From: Endobugula sp965214375
Lineage (GTDB): Bacteria; Pseudomonadota; Gammaproteobacteria; Pseudomonadales; Cellvibrionaceae
DNA: 64,000 bases
Direction of reading: 5' to 3'
Assembly: GCA_965214375.1 (NCBI GenBank)
Contig: OZ243947.1
Span: 1-64,000 of the forward strand
The notes under the pieces: generated by a model
Database searches by the model: none
The model's input: the letters and a program-made list of their open reading frames with translations, nothing else
What the model was told of the DNA's origin: nothing
Part shown: positions 17,715 to 25,775 of the stretch, in pieces
Numbering within the stretch: the stretch's first letter is position 1
Layout: every line of letters begins with the position of its first letter
Translations under genes and position numbers: made by a program

Positions 17715-18320
17715 ATGAGTTTATCCCTCCCTTTAAACGAAGATCAGCGTGACTGTTTGCAAGAGATTACCAATGTTGCGATGGGCGCAGCGGCAGAGTC
17801 TTTGTCAAAAATGACAGATACCTTTGTTAATTTACCTATTCCCAATATTCGTTGTGTGGATACACAAAGTTTTATTGAGTCTCTGGAAGGCGTTCAGGGT
17901 TATCAACGGATGTCGTCAGTGAGTCATATTTTCAAATTCAGTAATATGAATGGTTATGCATTAATTGTCATCAATGATGAGAGTTTAAAAGACCTTGCTA
18001 GTTGCACGGGTTGCTCCTTGGATACTGATCAGGAAGTCAGAGATTTACTACAACAATTATGTAGTACCATCAATAAAACCTGTTTTGAACGTTTTGGTGA
18101 AATGATTGAGGAAAGTTTGGAGGCAGAAATTCCCTCTATTCATGATCTTCATGTGCCTCTAAATTCTATACATGTTGACGATCTTAGTAACTCAGAATCC
18201 CTTGTCACGGTTGACATTAATGATCATATTGAAAACCATCCTTTTAACTGCGATTTGCTGTTAATGTTCCCCGAAGAAACCTTTCCCAAGTTAACGCAAA
18301 CACTTGATCGCTTAATGTAG
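17715..18320 (+). CDS. CheC-like phosphatase
   Basis: 201 residues of the CheC/CheX superfamily. The first active-site signature is LQEITNVAMGAAAESLSKM near residue 14 (conserved E and N); a second, weaker one is LLQQLCSTINKTCFERF near 113, followed by a long C-terminal region. It likely dephosphorylates the upstream receiver protein, which it follows by 3 bases. This pair occurs in many marine gammaproteobacteria outside chemotaxis operons. Confidence 0.8.
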   Translation: MSLSLPLNEDQRDCLQEITNVAMGAAAESLSKMTDTFVNLPIPNIRCVDTQSFIESLEGVQGYQRMSSVSHIFKFSNMNGYALIVINDESLKDLASCTGCSLDTDQEVRDLLQQLCSTINKTCFERFGEMIEESLEAEIPSIHDLHVPLNSIHVDDLSNSESLVTVDINDHIENHPFNCDLLLMFPEETFPKLTQTLDRLM

Positions 18321-18399
18321 AACGCCGTTACTATCTGGCACTTGACCTTTTCACTTTCTCCACGCACCATGGGTTTTTATGTAGCCGTAAAGGTCTGTT

Positions 18400-19158
18400 G
18401 TGGATTATTCTATTTCTTACTTCGCTATTCTTATTGTGACGGGAATTATTGCGGGTGTTATCAATACATTGGCAGGTGGTGGTTCCAACCTAACGTTGCC
18501 GGCATTAATGTTAACGGGAATGCCTGCTGATATTGCTAATGCCACCAATCGTGTTGGGGTATTTTTACAATGCTTGGTTGGTGTTAGAGCGTATAAGAAA
18601 AATGACAAACTGGATTCCGCGGATGTGTTTCCGGTACTGTTGCCTACATTAGTAGGTGGTTTGTTAGGGGCAGTGTTAGCCGCTGTTTTACCAACAACCT
18701 ATTTGAAACCACTATTGCTTGGTACCATGATAACAGTAGCGTTACTTATTCTTGTTTTCCCTTCGGTTATTGCCCCCCCAGAAGGGACATCAACCTATAA
18801 CGTTAAAGAACGACCTCAGGCGTGGATTGCCTTGTTTATTGCCGGTGTTTATGGTGGTTTTGTGCAGGCAGGTGTCGGGTTTTTATTGATTACCGCGTTG
18901 GCTGGTACGTTACGTTATGATCTTATTAGAAGTAATGCGTTAAAATTACTGTGTACACTGGCATTTACTGGCTTGGCATTGTTGGTGTTTATTATTGATG
19001 ACTTGATACTTTGGGTTCCCGGTTTGGTGTTGGCAGTGGGTACCATGATAGGAGCAGCAATTGCAGTAAAAGCATCACTGAATATCAGTCAGCGTGCGAT
19101 GAAATGGTTTTTGTTTTTAATGACGTTGGTGGCGAGTGCCGCAGCAATGTTTTTGTAA
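18400..19158 (+). CDS. TauE/SafE family anion exporter
   Basis: 252-residue membrane protein with about eight helices and the two DUF81 repeats: GIIAGVINTLAGGGSNLTLPAL at the N-terminus and GVYGGFVQAGVGFLLITAL in the second half. These proteins export sulfite, sulfonates or similar anions; the substrate here is unknown. GTG start at 18400, with AAAGG 8 bases upstream. Confidence 0.88.
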   Translation: MDYSISYFAILIVTGIIAGVINTLAGGGSNLTLPALMLTGMPADIANATNRVGVFLQCLVGVRAYKKNDKLDSADVFPVLLPTLVGGLLGAVLAAVLPTTYLKPLLLGTMITVALLILVFPSVIAPPEGTSTYNVKERPQAWIALFIAGVYGGFVQAGVGFLLITALAGTLRYDLIRSNALKLLCTLAFTGLALLVFIIDDLILWVPGLVLAVGTMIGAAIAVKASLNISQRAMKWFLFLMTLVASAAAMFL

Positions 19159-19171
19159 AGTATTTAAAATA

Positions 19172-19278
19172 AATCAGTTAAGATATGGCGATTCAAGACA
19201 CGCATAAATACATCCTTGTAGCTCGTTTCCGGCATCCCTGCCTCCAACGGTCTTGAATCGCCATATCATTAACTGATT
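19172..19278 (-). repeat. Hairpin-borne repeat element, copy 2
   Basis: Long inverted arms at 19172-19199 and 19250-19278 pair over 28 bases with a single bulged A, enclosing a core of about 50 bases. Read on the minus strand the core matches copy 1 at 7204-7301: GGCAGGGATGCCGGAAA, then CTACAAGGATGT (19210-19221) and a TGCGT end. The arms have no similarity to those of copy 1, so a conserved core sits on different stems at two loci. Confidence 0.75.
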
Positions 19279-19386
19279 GTTGTTTATCCTTTTTGCTCAA
19301 ACATATCTCATATAATGCAATATTCAAAAATAAGCGTAGGATCAATTTATAAACATTAATTATGCATTGTTGATCCACAATTAAGT

Positions 19387-19728
19387 ATGTTTAATAAGTT
19401 GTTATATATGAGTAAAATTGATCAATACAAAAAAATAATGAATTCCAGAAAGCACTTATTCTTCAGTTTTTTTACATTTCCAGTTATTGTAATTATTGTT
19501 CACTTAATATCAGAAAATGAAAATTATGTTTTAGGTGCTGGATCAATATAGGCGTTATATTTCTTGTTTAATGGCTTTTACCTTCAGGCTATTAATGTTT
19601 GCCCTTGGTGCTCAAAACCTTTTCTTTATAAACAAGACAACTTATTTATAATGTTTTTTAATAGTTTCAGGTGGCCTTTTGCTAAAACATGCGCATATTT
19701 TGGCCAGCCATCAGAAACGGGTTCCTAA
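19387..19728 (+). pseudogene. Small membrane protein gene with in-frame TAG
   Basis: A 113-codon frame from ATG 19387 to TAA 19728 broken once by TAG at 19549-19551 (codon 55). The first part has a membrane helix (FFSFFTFPVIVIIVHLI); the second continues with ALYFLFNGFYLQAINVCPWC and a cysteine pair (CPWCSKPFLYK) resembling a zinc knuckle. CAG-to-TAG is the simplest explanation. Low-GC, cassette-like; ATG 19408 is an alternative start. Confidence 0.55.
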
Positions 19729-19740
19729 CAAGCGTTAGGC
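19724..19740. repeat. Short attC-like core palindrome
   Basis: CCTAAC-AAGC-GTTAGG is a perfect inverted repeat combining the two core-site types of integron attC sites (RYYYAAC-like and GTTRRRY) with almost no spacer. It may be the remains of an attC site at a cassette boundary, directly after the broken membrane-protein gene. Confidence 0.35.
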
Positions 19741-19767
19741 ACCATTCAGTTAAGAATAGGGAAATTT

Positions 19768-20022
19768 CTATTTCCTATTTTCAATCTCAAAACTCAATGC
19801 GTTAATCATTGTTGTCATTAAGAAATGAAAGCCCATCATGGTACGTTTAGTTGGTTCAAAATCAGGTATTTCTGAAAGTTCTTTCATTAAACACAATCCA
19901 TCACGTACATTACACAAGGTATCATCTTGCATATCGCCAATCATTGGGTTGTGAGGTGGGGGTATGGTGTTCCTAAAATACTTCTTACCATATTTTTTGG
20001 GTTTGTCTTGCTCTGCAAGCAT
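19768..20022 (-). CDS. Small protein, unknown function
   Basis: 84 residues, start ATG 20022 with AGGAG 6 bases upstream. The sequence has a proline-rich N-terminal part (RNTIPPPHNPMIGDMQDD) and two amphipathic helices at the C-terminus; no family recognised. It lies downstream of a structured leader with inverted repeats (about 20072-20332) on the same strand, which may control its translation. Confidence 0.5.
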   Translation of the reverse strand: MLAEQDKPKKYGKKYFRNTIPPPHNPMIGDMQDDTLCNVRDGLCLMKELSEIPDFEPTKRTMMGFHFLMTTMINALSFEIENRK

Positions 20023-20071
20023 AGTTAGCTCCTGTTATTTCAATTACTACATTGAGTTCTTCCACAATTAA

Positions 20072-20332
20072 GTGGCGATCGGGAGGGTAGTAACAGCAAC
20101 AGGTACTGTCTAAGGTATTCCCTGCAAGCAGGTCTTGTATTGCCTAGGCCTCCCGACCATAGCCCGGATTTTCGGGCACAAAAAAACCGCATATTCCGGT
20201 TTGCGGTTTTGCCCGCCTGTTAGGGTTACTACACCCCGTAGGCGCAAGGTTACTCTTATTCACATTTAAGTCAAGTCGTGGCACTATGTGGCCTAGAAAA
20301 GTGGTGTAGTAAGCATCTCCGGTGCCAGACAA
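20072..20332 (-). ncRNA. Structured leader with hairpins, possibly C4-antisense-RNA-like
   Basis: Minus-strand leader of the 84-residue gene. It contains a hairpin with loop around 20195 (ACCGCA/TGCGGT arms), a GCCCG/CGGGC hairpin near 20165, and TCGGGAGG near 20150 able to pair with CCTCCCGA near 20108. A 62-codon frame (20332-20144) with GDAYYTTFLGHIVPRL crosses it. The layout of a short frame, structured RNA and downstream gene recalls the C4/icd control regions of P1-like phages. The identification is tentative; the frame may not be translated. Confidence 0.3.
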
Positions 20333-20353
20333 ATTTTCCGTTGCTTCTTTGTG

Positions 20354-20415
20354 GTTTAACGCTTACGCTAGCACAAATCGTAACTACAAATTTGCCGATA
20401 ACAGCGGCGTTAGGC
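20354..20415 (+). repeat. Integron attC site (62 bp)
   Basis: Begins with GTTTAAC (RYYYAAC) at 20354-20360 and ends with GTTAGGC (GTTRRRY) at 20409-20415. The two halves are imperfectly complementary (for instance TAACGC against GCGTTA, and CACAAAT against ATTTG). Length, core sites and palindromy fit an attC recombination site. A gene start (ATG 20422) follows after 6 bases, as in gene cassettes. Confidence 0.65.
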
Positions 20416-20421
20416 TAATAA

Positions 20422-20815
20422 ATGTTGAAAGACATAACTAATTTAAGTTGGGAACAAACTATAGGCTCCATTCTTGGATTTATGGGTGCTATAAGTCCTG
20501 GTTTTTTTATTGCTTTATGTTTTTAAACCTGAATTAGTATATGAGCTTGAAACAGTTAAACTGATCATATTTTCCTTATCTTTAAGCTTGCCTATTTTTA
20601 TAGTTAACTTTCTCTTTATTTCAGCTGTAGATGTTAAAAATGTAGAGGTGGCTCCTCAAATATTGGCTGGCTTTGCATTATTTATGTCGTTTTTGGCGAC
20701 ATACCCTAATGTATTAATGGCTTATGTATTCAACTTCTCATTTAATATATTCATGGGTGTTTTGATCATAGCAATTTTTATCAGTTTTTTTGTAGGTCGT
20801 TTCGTTTTAAAATAA
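20422..20815 (+). pseudogene. Cassette membrane-protein gene, frameshifted
   Basis: ATG 20422 starts MLKDITNLSWEQTIGS, a frame that reaches a stop just after a run of seven T (20504-20510 region). The next frame then continues with LLYVFKPELVYELETVKLI and three further hydrophobic helices to TAA 20815. One base change in the T run would join them into a membrane protein of about 130 residues. This could be a true mutation or an assembly error. Position right behind an attC site supports a gene cassette. Product unknown. Confidence 0.5.
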
Positions 20816-20892
20816 GTATGCAACTAAGTTATCATGGCAAGTCTTTCTAGTATAGTCGCTGCACTCCTCAAAAAAAATTGTTTTCGTTTTGA

Positions 20893-20957
20893 GTTTTAAT
20901 ACTACGCTAGTACAAAATAATCAATTTTAAATGTGCCGATAGCAGTAATACTAGGGT
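20893..20957 (+). repeat. Decayed attC site
   Basis: Aligns along its length with the attC at 20354-20415 (shared TACGCTAG-ACAAAAT, TGCCGATA-CAG blocks) but both recombination cores are mutated: TTTTAAT in place of RYYYAAC and ACTAGGG in place of GTTRRRY. It precedes another cassette-like gene whose ATG is at 20965. Confidence 0.5.
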
Positions 20958-20964
20958 ATAAAAT

Positions 20965-21426
20965 ATGGAACAATACTCATTTTTTATTTCAGTTATAGCT
21001 TTGTTGTTTGCGGCTCTTGCTGTTTATTGGAGTCGAAAACAATATTTGTTCGATTCGGAACTTAGTTTTCGGCGTGAATTGTCAGAAAGTATCTTATTGT
21101 TCAAAAAAACCAACGATGCTTTCTATTTAATGGAAAGGGAGAGGCAAAAAACTGGACAAAGCTTAGAAGATCATGAGCTTGAGCTTTTTGAAATAATGCA
21201 AACATATGTTCGTCTCAATGAGAAAATAACAGCTGCTATTATTGAGTTACTACAAAAAAAAAGTCTCAAAGTAGACAAAAAGATAATATCTGATATATAT
21301 CTTGCAAAAAGTAGGTCAGAAGCTCTTTTGGAATGGTCATAAAAGCGTTTTAATCGTTTGCAGAAATTTAATAAAAATATTCTCAATGAGTTGAAAAATA
21401 AAGTAGAGACACTATATAAAAATTAA
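20965..21426 (+). pseudogene. Cassette protein with membrane anchor, premature TAA
   Basis: ATG 20965 encodes an N-terminal membrane helix (FFISVIALLFAALAVYW) followed by a helical cytoplasmic part (FRRELSESILLFKKTNDA, IMQTYVRLNEKITAAI). TAA at 21340-21342 stops it after 125 residues, but the same frame continues with KRFNRLQKFNKNILNEL and NKVETLYKN to TAA 21424. CAA-to-TAA is the simplest change. Translation may still give a shortened protein. No family recognised. Confidence 0.5.
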
Positions 21427-21492
21427 AATTTTTTAACACAAATGTCTAGTATCTCGTTGCATGGGCGAGTAAATTTTTATTACCAGATGTAC

Positions 21493-21531
21493 GTTTTAAC
21501 TTTACGCTAATACAAAATAATTTACTGCTAG
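21493..21531 (+). repeat. Left half of an attC-like site
   Basis: GTTTTAAC followed by TTTACGCTAATACAAAAT matches the left half of the attC-like sites at 20354 and 20893. The right half is lost; the duplicated transglycosylase tail begins at 21540. Confidence 0.35.
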
Positions 21532-21539
21532 TTGAGGTA

Positions 21540-21632
21540 TTACCTCCAATAATCCAGCCAAGCATTCATCACTGTGCGTGAATATTTATAGCTGTCGTAA
21601 CTGTCGTTGTAACGGGTTAGGGCATTAGCTAT
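21540..21632 (-). pseudogene. Duplicated 3' end of the lytic transglycosylase gene
   Basis: 31 codons including the stop, encoding IANALTRYNDSYDSYKYSR and VMNAWLDYWR. The intact gene at 22317 ends with the nearly identical IANALARYNGSYGSYKYSR and VMNAWLDYWR. No upstream coding sequence remains. It abuts the vapC stop, so the two copies flank the vapBC module as ~90-bp direct repeats. Confidence 0.85.
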
Positions 21633-22033
21633 TCTTTAAATAGAATTATCGGCAAGTGTTTAGCGTAATGTTTAAAATCTTTATCGTTGGTGAAAATTTT
21701 AAATTTATTTCTTATAGCCACGACACAAATTAGAAAGTCTTTGTGAGAACCTTGGATGCCTTTTGAGTGGCAAAGATTAGAGTATTCAGCCGCAGTTTCA
21801 TAATCTGTGTCAAGTATGCGGTCATTCGGGAAATATTTTAATTTTTGTCGCAGTTTGTCGTAGCTATTTTTATCGGAATAACCTGAAAGTAGCTCCTGTC
21901 TTATTGCCCCTATAATCCTAACCTGATTGTCATCGATGAGTCGGGTTAACTGTTTAGCGACTTTTAGTTCTTTAGGCTTATTGCCGCGTAAAGCAAGAGA
22001 CCAGATACAGGTATCAACCAGTACTCCAATCAT
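21629..22033 (-). CDS. vapC: PIN-domain toxin of VapC type
   Basis: 134-residue PIN-domain ribonuclease, toxin of a type II toxin-antitoxin pair. Conserved acidic residues: D7 in VLVDTCIWSLAL, E48 in RQELLSG, D99 in SHKDFLICVVAI, D117 in FTNDKDF. It overlaps vapB by 4 bases (ATGA). VapC toxins usually cleave tRNA or rRNA; the target here is unknown. AT-rich like the surrounding accessory patch. Confidence 0.88.
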   Translation of the reverse strand: MIGVLVDTCIWSLALRGNKPKELKVAKQLTRLIDDNQVRIIGAIRQELLSGYSDKNSYDKLRQKLKYFPNDRILDTDYETAAEYSNLCHSKGIQGSHKDFLICVVAIRNKFKIFTNDKDFKHYAKHLPIILFKE

Positions 22034-22224
22034 TTACGTCCCTTTTTATAGTCATAATCAGTATCTTCAGGTAAGGTGCCAAATAAGCTCGTGATTTCTC
22101 GCTGCTTACGCCTTTGTACAAACTCAGTAAGCGCTTGATTTACAGTATCTTTTTTTGTGTTTAAACCACCTATAAGCAGAGCTTCATCAAGCAATCTTGT
22201 ATCAATGGAAAGGTTTGTCGCCAT
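22030..22224 (-). CDS. vapB: VapB-type antitoxin
   Basis: 64-residue ribbon-helix-helix antitoxin: MATNLSIDTRLLDEALLIGG followed by KKDTVNQALTEFVQRRK, the VapB/DUF2191 pattern. ATG 22224 has AGAGGTG upstream and is preferred to an earlier in-frame start. It binds VapC and represses the shared promoter by analogy with the family. Confidence 0.82.
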   Translation of the reverse strand: MATNLSIDTRLLDEALLIGGLNTKKDTVNQALTEFVQRRKQREITSLFGTLPEDTDYDYKKGRK

Positions 22225-22316
22225 GGTACACCTCTTTTTACACAACAACTTACATATAAGTATGCGCAAAGCTAATTAAGCTGTCAACTGAACGCCTTTT
22301 CCGCTAAATGCGTGCC

Positions 22317-22898
22317 TTACCTCCAATAATCCAGCCAGGCATTCATGACTTTGCGTGAGTATTTATAGCTACCGTAACTGCCGTTGTAACGGGCGAGGGC
22401 GTTAGCGATATGGCCTTTTTCTCTGTCGATATAGTATTTTATAATTCTACATCCGTAGCGTAAATTGGTTTCCATATCAATCAGGCTGTCGTCGGGGCGT
22501 CCGATTTCTTTTTTCCAAAAAGGCATGACTTGCATTAAGCCTTGTGCGCCAGCAACAGAGACTGCATAAGGATCAAAGGCGCTGTCAATTTGAATGACGG
22601 CGAGTACTAGTTCTGGTTCTAGTCCCATGTGAGTGGCTGCTCGATGAATTCTGTCAAGATACTGCAGTCGCTGTTTGCCATCTTTGATATAGCGACGCAA
22701 TTTTTCGGAAGTGCTGATTAGCCAGACTTCAGCATCATAGCGATCAGTAAAACTCTTTGTCGTGTTAATCGTATTTTTTAAGTATTGTTGTAAGTGTTGA
22801 TCAAACGCTTGGCGACTTGTATCGGTATGAGCGCTTGTGCCATGGCTTGCATGGCACAGCAGGAAGTGTAGAAAAATAACCGTCAGTCTTATCCACAT
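22317..22898 (-). CDS. Lytic transglycosylase-like protein, catalytic Glu replaced
   Basis: 193 residues with a signal peptide and an SLT domain: AVIQIDSAFDPYAVS, then AGAQGLMQVMPFW and NLRYGCRIIKYYI. In active transglycosylases of this family the motif is (V/E)ESxF with a catalytic Glu; here it is IDSAF, Asp in place of Glu. The gene overlaps the end of proS by 10 bases, a neighbourhood conserved in pseudomonads. It may be catalytically weak or a binding protein. Its 3' end is duplicated at 21540-21632. Confidence 0.85.
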   Translation of the reverse strand: MWIRLTVIFLHFLLCHASHGTSAHTDTSRQAFDQHLQQYLKNTINTTKSFTDRYDAEVWLISTSEKLRRYIKDGKQRLQYLDRIHRAATHMGLEPELVLAVIQIDSAFDPYAVSVAGAQGLMQVMPFWKKEIGRPDDSLIDMETNLRYGCRIIKYYIDREKGHIANALARYNGSYGSYKYSRKVMNAWLDYWR

Positions 22899-24619
22899 AT
22901 TTTTATGGTGTGTTTAAGGAAATCAGGTAAAGCATCCAGTGCAATATTTTCGTTACTTTCGGCATGGCGACTTTTAAATTCGATCTCATTGTTTTCCAAA
23001 CCGCGATCGCCAACCACGATGCGATGAGGGATACCCATGAGTTCAGTATCTGCCAGCATCACGCCTAAACGTGCTTTGGCTTCGTCCATATAAAGTACAT
23101 CGTAGCCCGCGCTTTGTAAGTCTTGGTAGAGCTTCTCACACGTTGCTTTAACGTTTTCTGATTTATGAGCATTAATAGGAATTAAAGCAATGTGGAATGG
23201 TGCAATGGCTTCAGGCCAGAGTATGCCATTATTATCGTGGTTTTGTTCGATGGCGGCAGCGACGATGCGTGTAACACCGATGCCATAACAACCCATAATC
23301 ATGGTTTGTGCTTTGCCATTTTCATCCAATACGGAGGCATTCATGGCTTCACTATATTTGGTGCCGAGCTGAAAAATATGGCCGACTTCAATACCGCGTT
23401 TGATGTCCAATATGCCATTTCCGCATGGGCTGGGGTCACCAGTAACGACATTGCGAATATCAACGACCTCTGCTGCGGTAATATCTCTTTCCCAGTTAAC
23501 GCCCGATAAGTGCCAGCCATCTTTATTGGCGCCACAGACAAAGTCGCTAACGACGGCAGCACTGCGGTCAACATAGCTTTTGATCGTTAAGTCTTTAGGG
23601 CCGATGGAACCAACTTTACACCCCAGTGTTTTTGCGACTTGCTCTTCAGAGGCAAAACGTAATGGGTTGGCGATTCCATCCAGTTTTTCCGCTTTAATCG
23701 CATTCAGTTCATGATCACCGCGCAGCACCAATGCGACTAATGGTGCGTCTTTATCATCCTCTGCTTCACCCATAACAATGAGTGTTTTGAGTATTTTTTT
23801 AGGGGCTACCTGCATAAATGCTGCGACTTCTTCGATACTGTGTTGACCGGGTGTGGCGATTTCAGCCAGCTCTGCTTGCGGTGCTGCACGCTCCCCCATT
23901 TCAATGGCTTCTGCCAATTCTACATTGGCGGCAAAGTCGCTACTGGAGCTAAAGGCAATGTCATCCTCACCGCTATCAGCAAGTACATGAAATTCATGTG
24001 AGCCAGAACCGCCGATAGAACCTGTGTCTGCTAGGACCGGGCGATAGTCCAAGCCGATGCGATCAAAAATATTACAGTAGCATTGGTGCATAATCTCATA
24101 GGTGTCTTGTAAGGATTCTTGAGAGCTATGAAAAGAATAGGCGTCTTTCATAATAAATTCGTGTGAACGCATAATGCCGAATCGTGGTCGAATTTCATCC
24201 CGGAATTTAGTTTGAATCTGATAAAAGTTAGCGGGTAGCTGTTTGTAGCTACTGATTTCATGACGAATTAAATCGGTAATGACTTCCTCGTGAGTCGGAC
24301 CCAGACAGAAGTCACGCTGATGGCGGTCTTTGATACGCAATAATTCAGGCCCATATTGCTGCCAGCGACCAGATTCTTCCCATAGCTCGGCAGGTTGTAC
24401 CACAGGCATCAATACTTCCTGTGCACCGGAACGGTTCATTTCTTCGCGAATAATGTTTTCAACGTTACGCAGTACTCGTAAACCCAGTGGTAGCCAGGTA
24501 TATAGCCCTGAAGCCAGTTTGCGGATCAGCCCCGCACGTAACATTAACTGATGACTAATCACCTCTGCATCCGCAGGGGTTTCTTTAAGGGTAGAGATTA
24601 AAAACTGGCTTGCGAGCAT
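22889..24619 (-). CDS. proS: Proline--tRNA ligase
   Basis: Class II synthetase of bacterial type, 576 residues with the YbaK-like editing insertion between motifs 2 and 3. Motif 1 and 2 regions (GLYTWLPLGLRVLRNVE, FRDEIRPRFGIMRSHEF) and motif 3 (GCYGIGVTRIVAAAIEQ) are intact. Divergent from the HIT-protein gene. Confidence 0.96.
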   Translation of the reverse strand: MLASQFLISTLKETPADAEVISHQLMLRAGLIRKLASGLYTWLPLGLRVLRNVENIIREEMNRSGAQEVLMPVVQPAELWEESGRWQQYGPELLRIKDRHQRDFCLGPTHEEVITDLIRHEISSYKQLPANFYQIQTKFRDEIRPRFGIMRSHEFIMKDAYSFHSSQESLQDTYEIMHQCYCNIFDRIGLDYRPVLADTGSIGGSGSHEFHVLADSGEDDIAFSSSSDFAANVELAEAIEMGERAAPQAELAEIATPGQHSIEEVAAFMQVAPKKILKTLIVMGEAEDDKDAPLVALVLRGDHELNAIKAEKLDGIANPLRFASEEQVAKTLGCKVGSIGPKDLTIKSYVDRSAAVVSDFVCGANKDGWHLSGVNWERDITAAEVVDIRNVVTGDPSPCGNGILDIKRGIEVGHIFQLGTKYSEAMNASVLDENGKAQTMIMGCYGIGVTRIVAAAIEQNHDNNGILWPEAIAPFHIALIPINAHKSENVKATCEKLYQDLQSAGYDVLYMDEAKARLGVMLADTELMGIPHRIVVGDRGLENNEIEFKSRHAESNENIALDALPDFLKHTIKICG

Positions 24620-24707
24620 GCTGTTTTTCCTAGCTATTTATACACTGATGAAAAGTCGGTATTCTAAGAGAGTTTATGGTTAAGGTACAGATATCGAAGG
24701 ATTCATT

Positions 24708-25136
24708 ATGTTCACACTGCATCCACAGTTACAAAAAGACTCGGTCCTTGTTGGGGATTTCCCGCTGTCGTTATTGCTATTAAGTCGTGATGCCAATTAC
24801 CCTTGGTGTGTATTGGTGCCCAAAAGAGCAGGGTTGCGAGAGATTTATGAGTTGGATGAGGCAGATAGACAGCAGTTGCTATTGGAGTCTTGTGAGCTGA
24901 GTGAGGTCATGCAATCATTATTTTCGGCAGATAAAATGAATGTTGCTGCTCTAGGCAATATGGTGCCGCAACTACATTTACACCATATCGCTCGTTATGA
25001 GGGTGACGCTGCTTGGCCTGGACCTATTTGGGGAGAGGTTGAACCTGTACCGTATTCAGAGGATGAATTACTTAAAAGAATTACTGCAATCAGACAGGCG
25101 TTTGATCAAGGTTCGTTAGTGTTGAAATGGGGCTAG
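24708..25136 (+). CDS. HIT family protein
   Basis: 142-residue histidine-triad nucleotide hydrolase-like protein. The triad segment reads QLHLHHIARYEGD, with HLHHI in place of the common HLHVI, and the C-terminus WPGPIWG is typical of the HIT subgroup next to proS or aspS in proteobacteria. Substrate unknown. Confidence 0.85.
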   Translation: MFTLHPQLQKDSVLVGDFPLSLLLLSRDANYPWCVLVPKRAGLREIYELDEADRQQLLLESCELSEVMQSLFSADKMNVAALGNMVPQLHLHHIARYEGDAAWPGPIWGEVEPVPYSEDELLKRITAIRQAFDQGSLVLKWG

Positions 25137-25168
25137 CATGCGCTAAACCCCTAAACATGAGGAATGAT

Positions 25169-25504
25169 TTATTCAGCCATTTCCTTTAATTTTTTCAGCG
25201 GGCGTACTTTGATAGCCGTACTGGCCGGTTTTGCGGCAAAGGTAGTTTCTTCACCCGTAAACGGGTTGATGCCTTTGCGCGCTTTACGTGCAGGTTTTTT
25301 AACCGTTACAATTTTCATTAAGCCGGGAAGCACAAATTCACCACAAGCACGCTTCTTGATATGGCCTTCAATGACGTCACTTAATTCATCTAAAACGGAT
25401 TGTACCTGCTTTTTGCTCAGGTCGGTGTTTTCGGCAATTTGCTTGACAATTTGCGTTTTGGTATAGCGGTCTGAGATTGCTTTGATCTTTTTCGCGGCGG
25501 CCAT
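25169..25504 (-). CDS. HU-family DNA-binding protein
   Basis: 111 residues. The HU/IHF fold is recognisable: TKTQIVKQIAENTDLSKKQV, then FVLPGLMKIVTVKKPARKAR and GINPFTGEETTFAAKPA in the DNA-binding arm. A 12-residue N-terminal lysine-rich extension and basic C-terminus set it apart from HU-alpha/beta; it resembles the extra HU-like proteins of marine gammaproteobacteria. Probable nucleoid protein. Confidence 0.88.
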   Translation of the reverse strand: MAAAKKIKAISDRYTKTQIVKQIAENTDLSKKQVQSVLDELSDVIEGHIKKRACGEFVLPGLMKIVTVKKPARKARKGINPFTGEETTFAAKPASTAIKVRPLKKLKEMAE

Positions 25505-25775
25505 AGCGGTTTCCTTTATCGGTTATTATATTATTTTAGCTATTATTTCATGTTCTCGCAAGAGGAATATTCAGCATGGGTGCAATTTATAAATCATAAT
25601 GCTGGTGGCAGCAACAAAAATTGTTATTTGCCTCGGTTTTTTTGAAAAGTAACCGTTTACAAGCGGTTTTTCAGCCTTATATTGGTCGCGTGAGTGTTTC
25701 AGGCTGGGTTCCACTGGGTTATAATCTGCGCCCCTGAAATCAGTGTCAAACATTTACAACACAGGAAATTATTAT

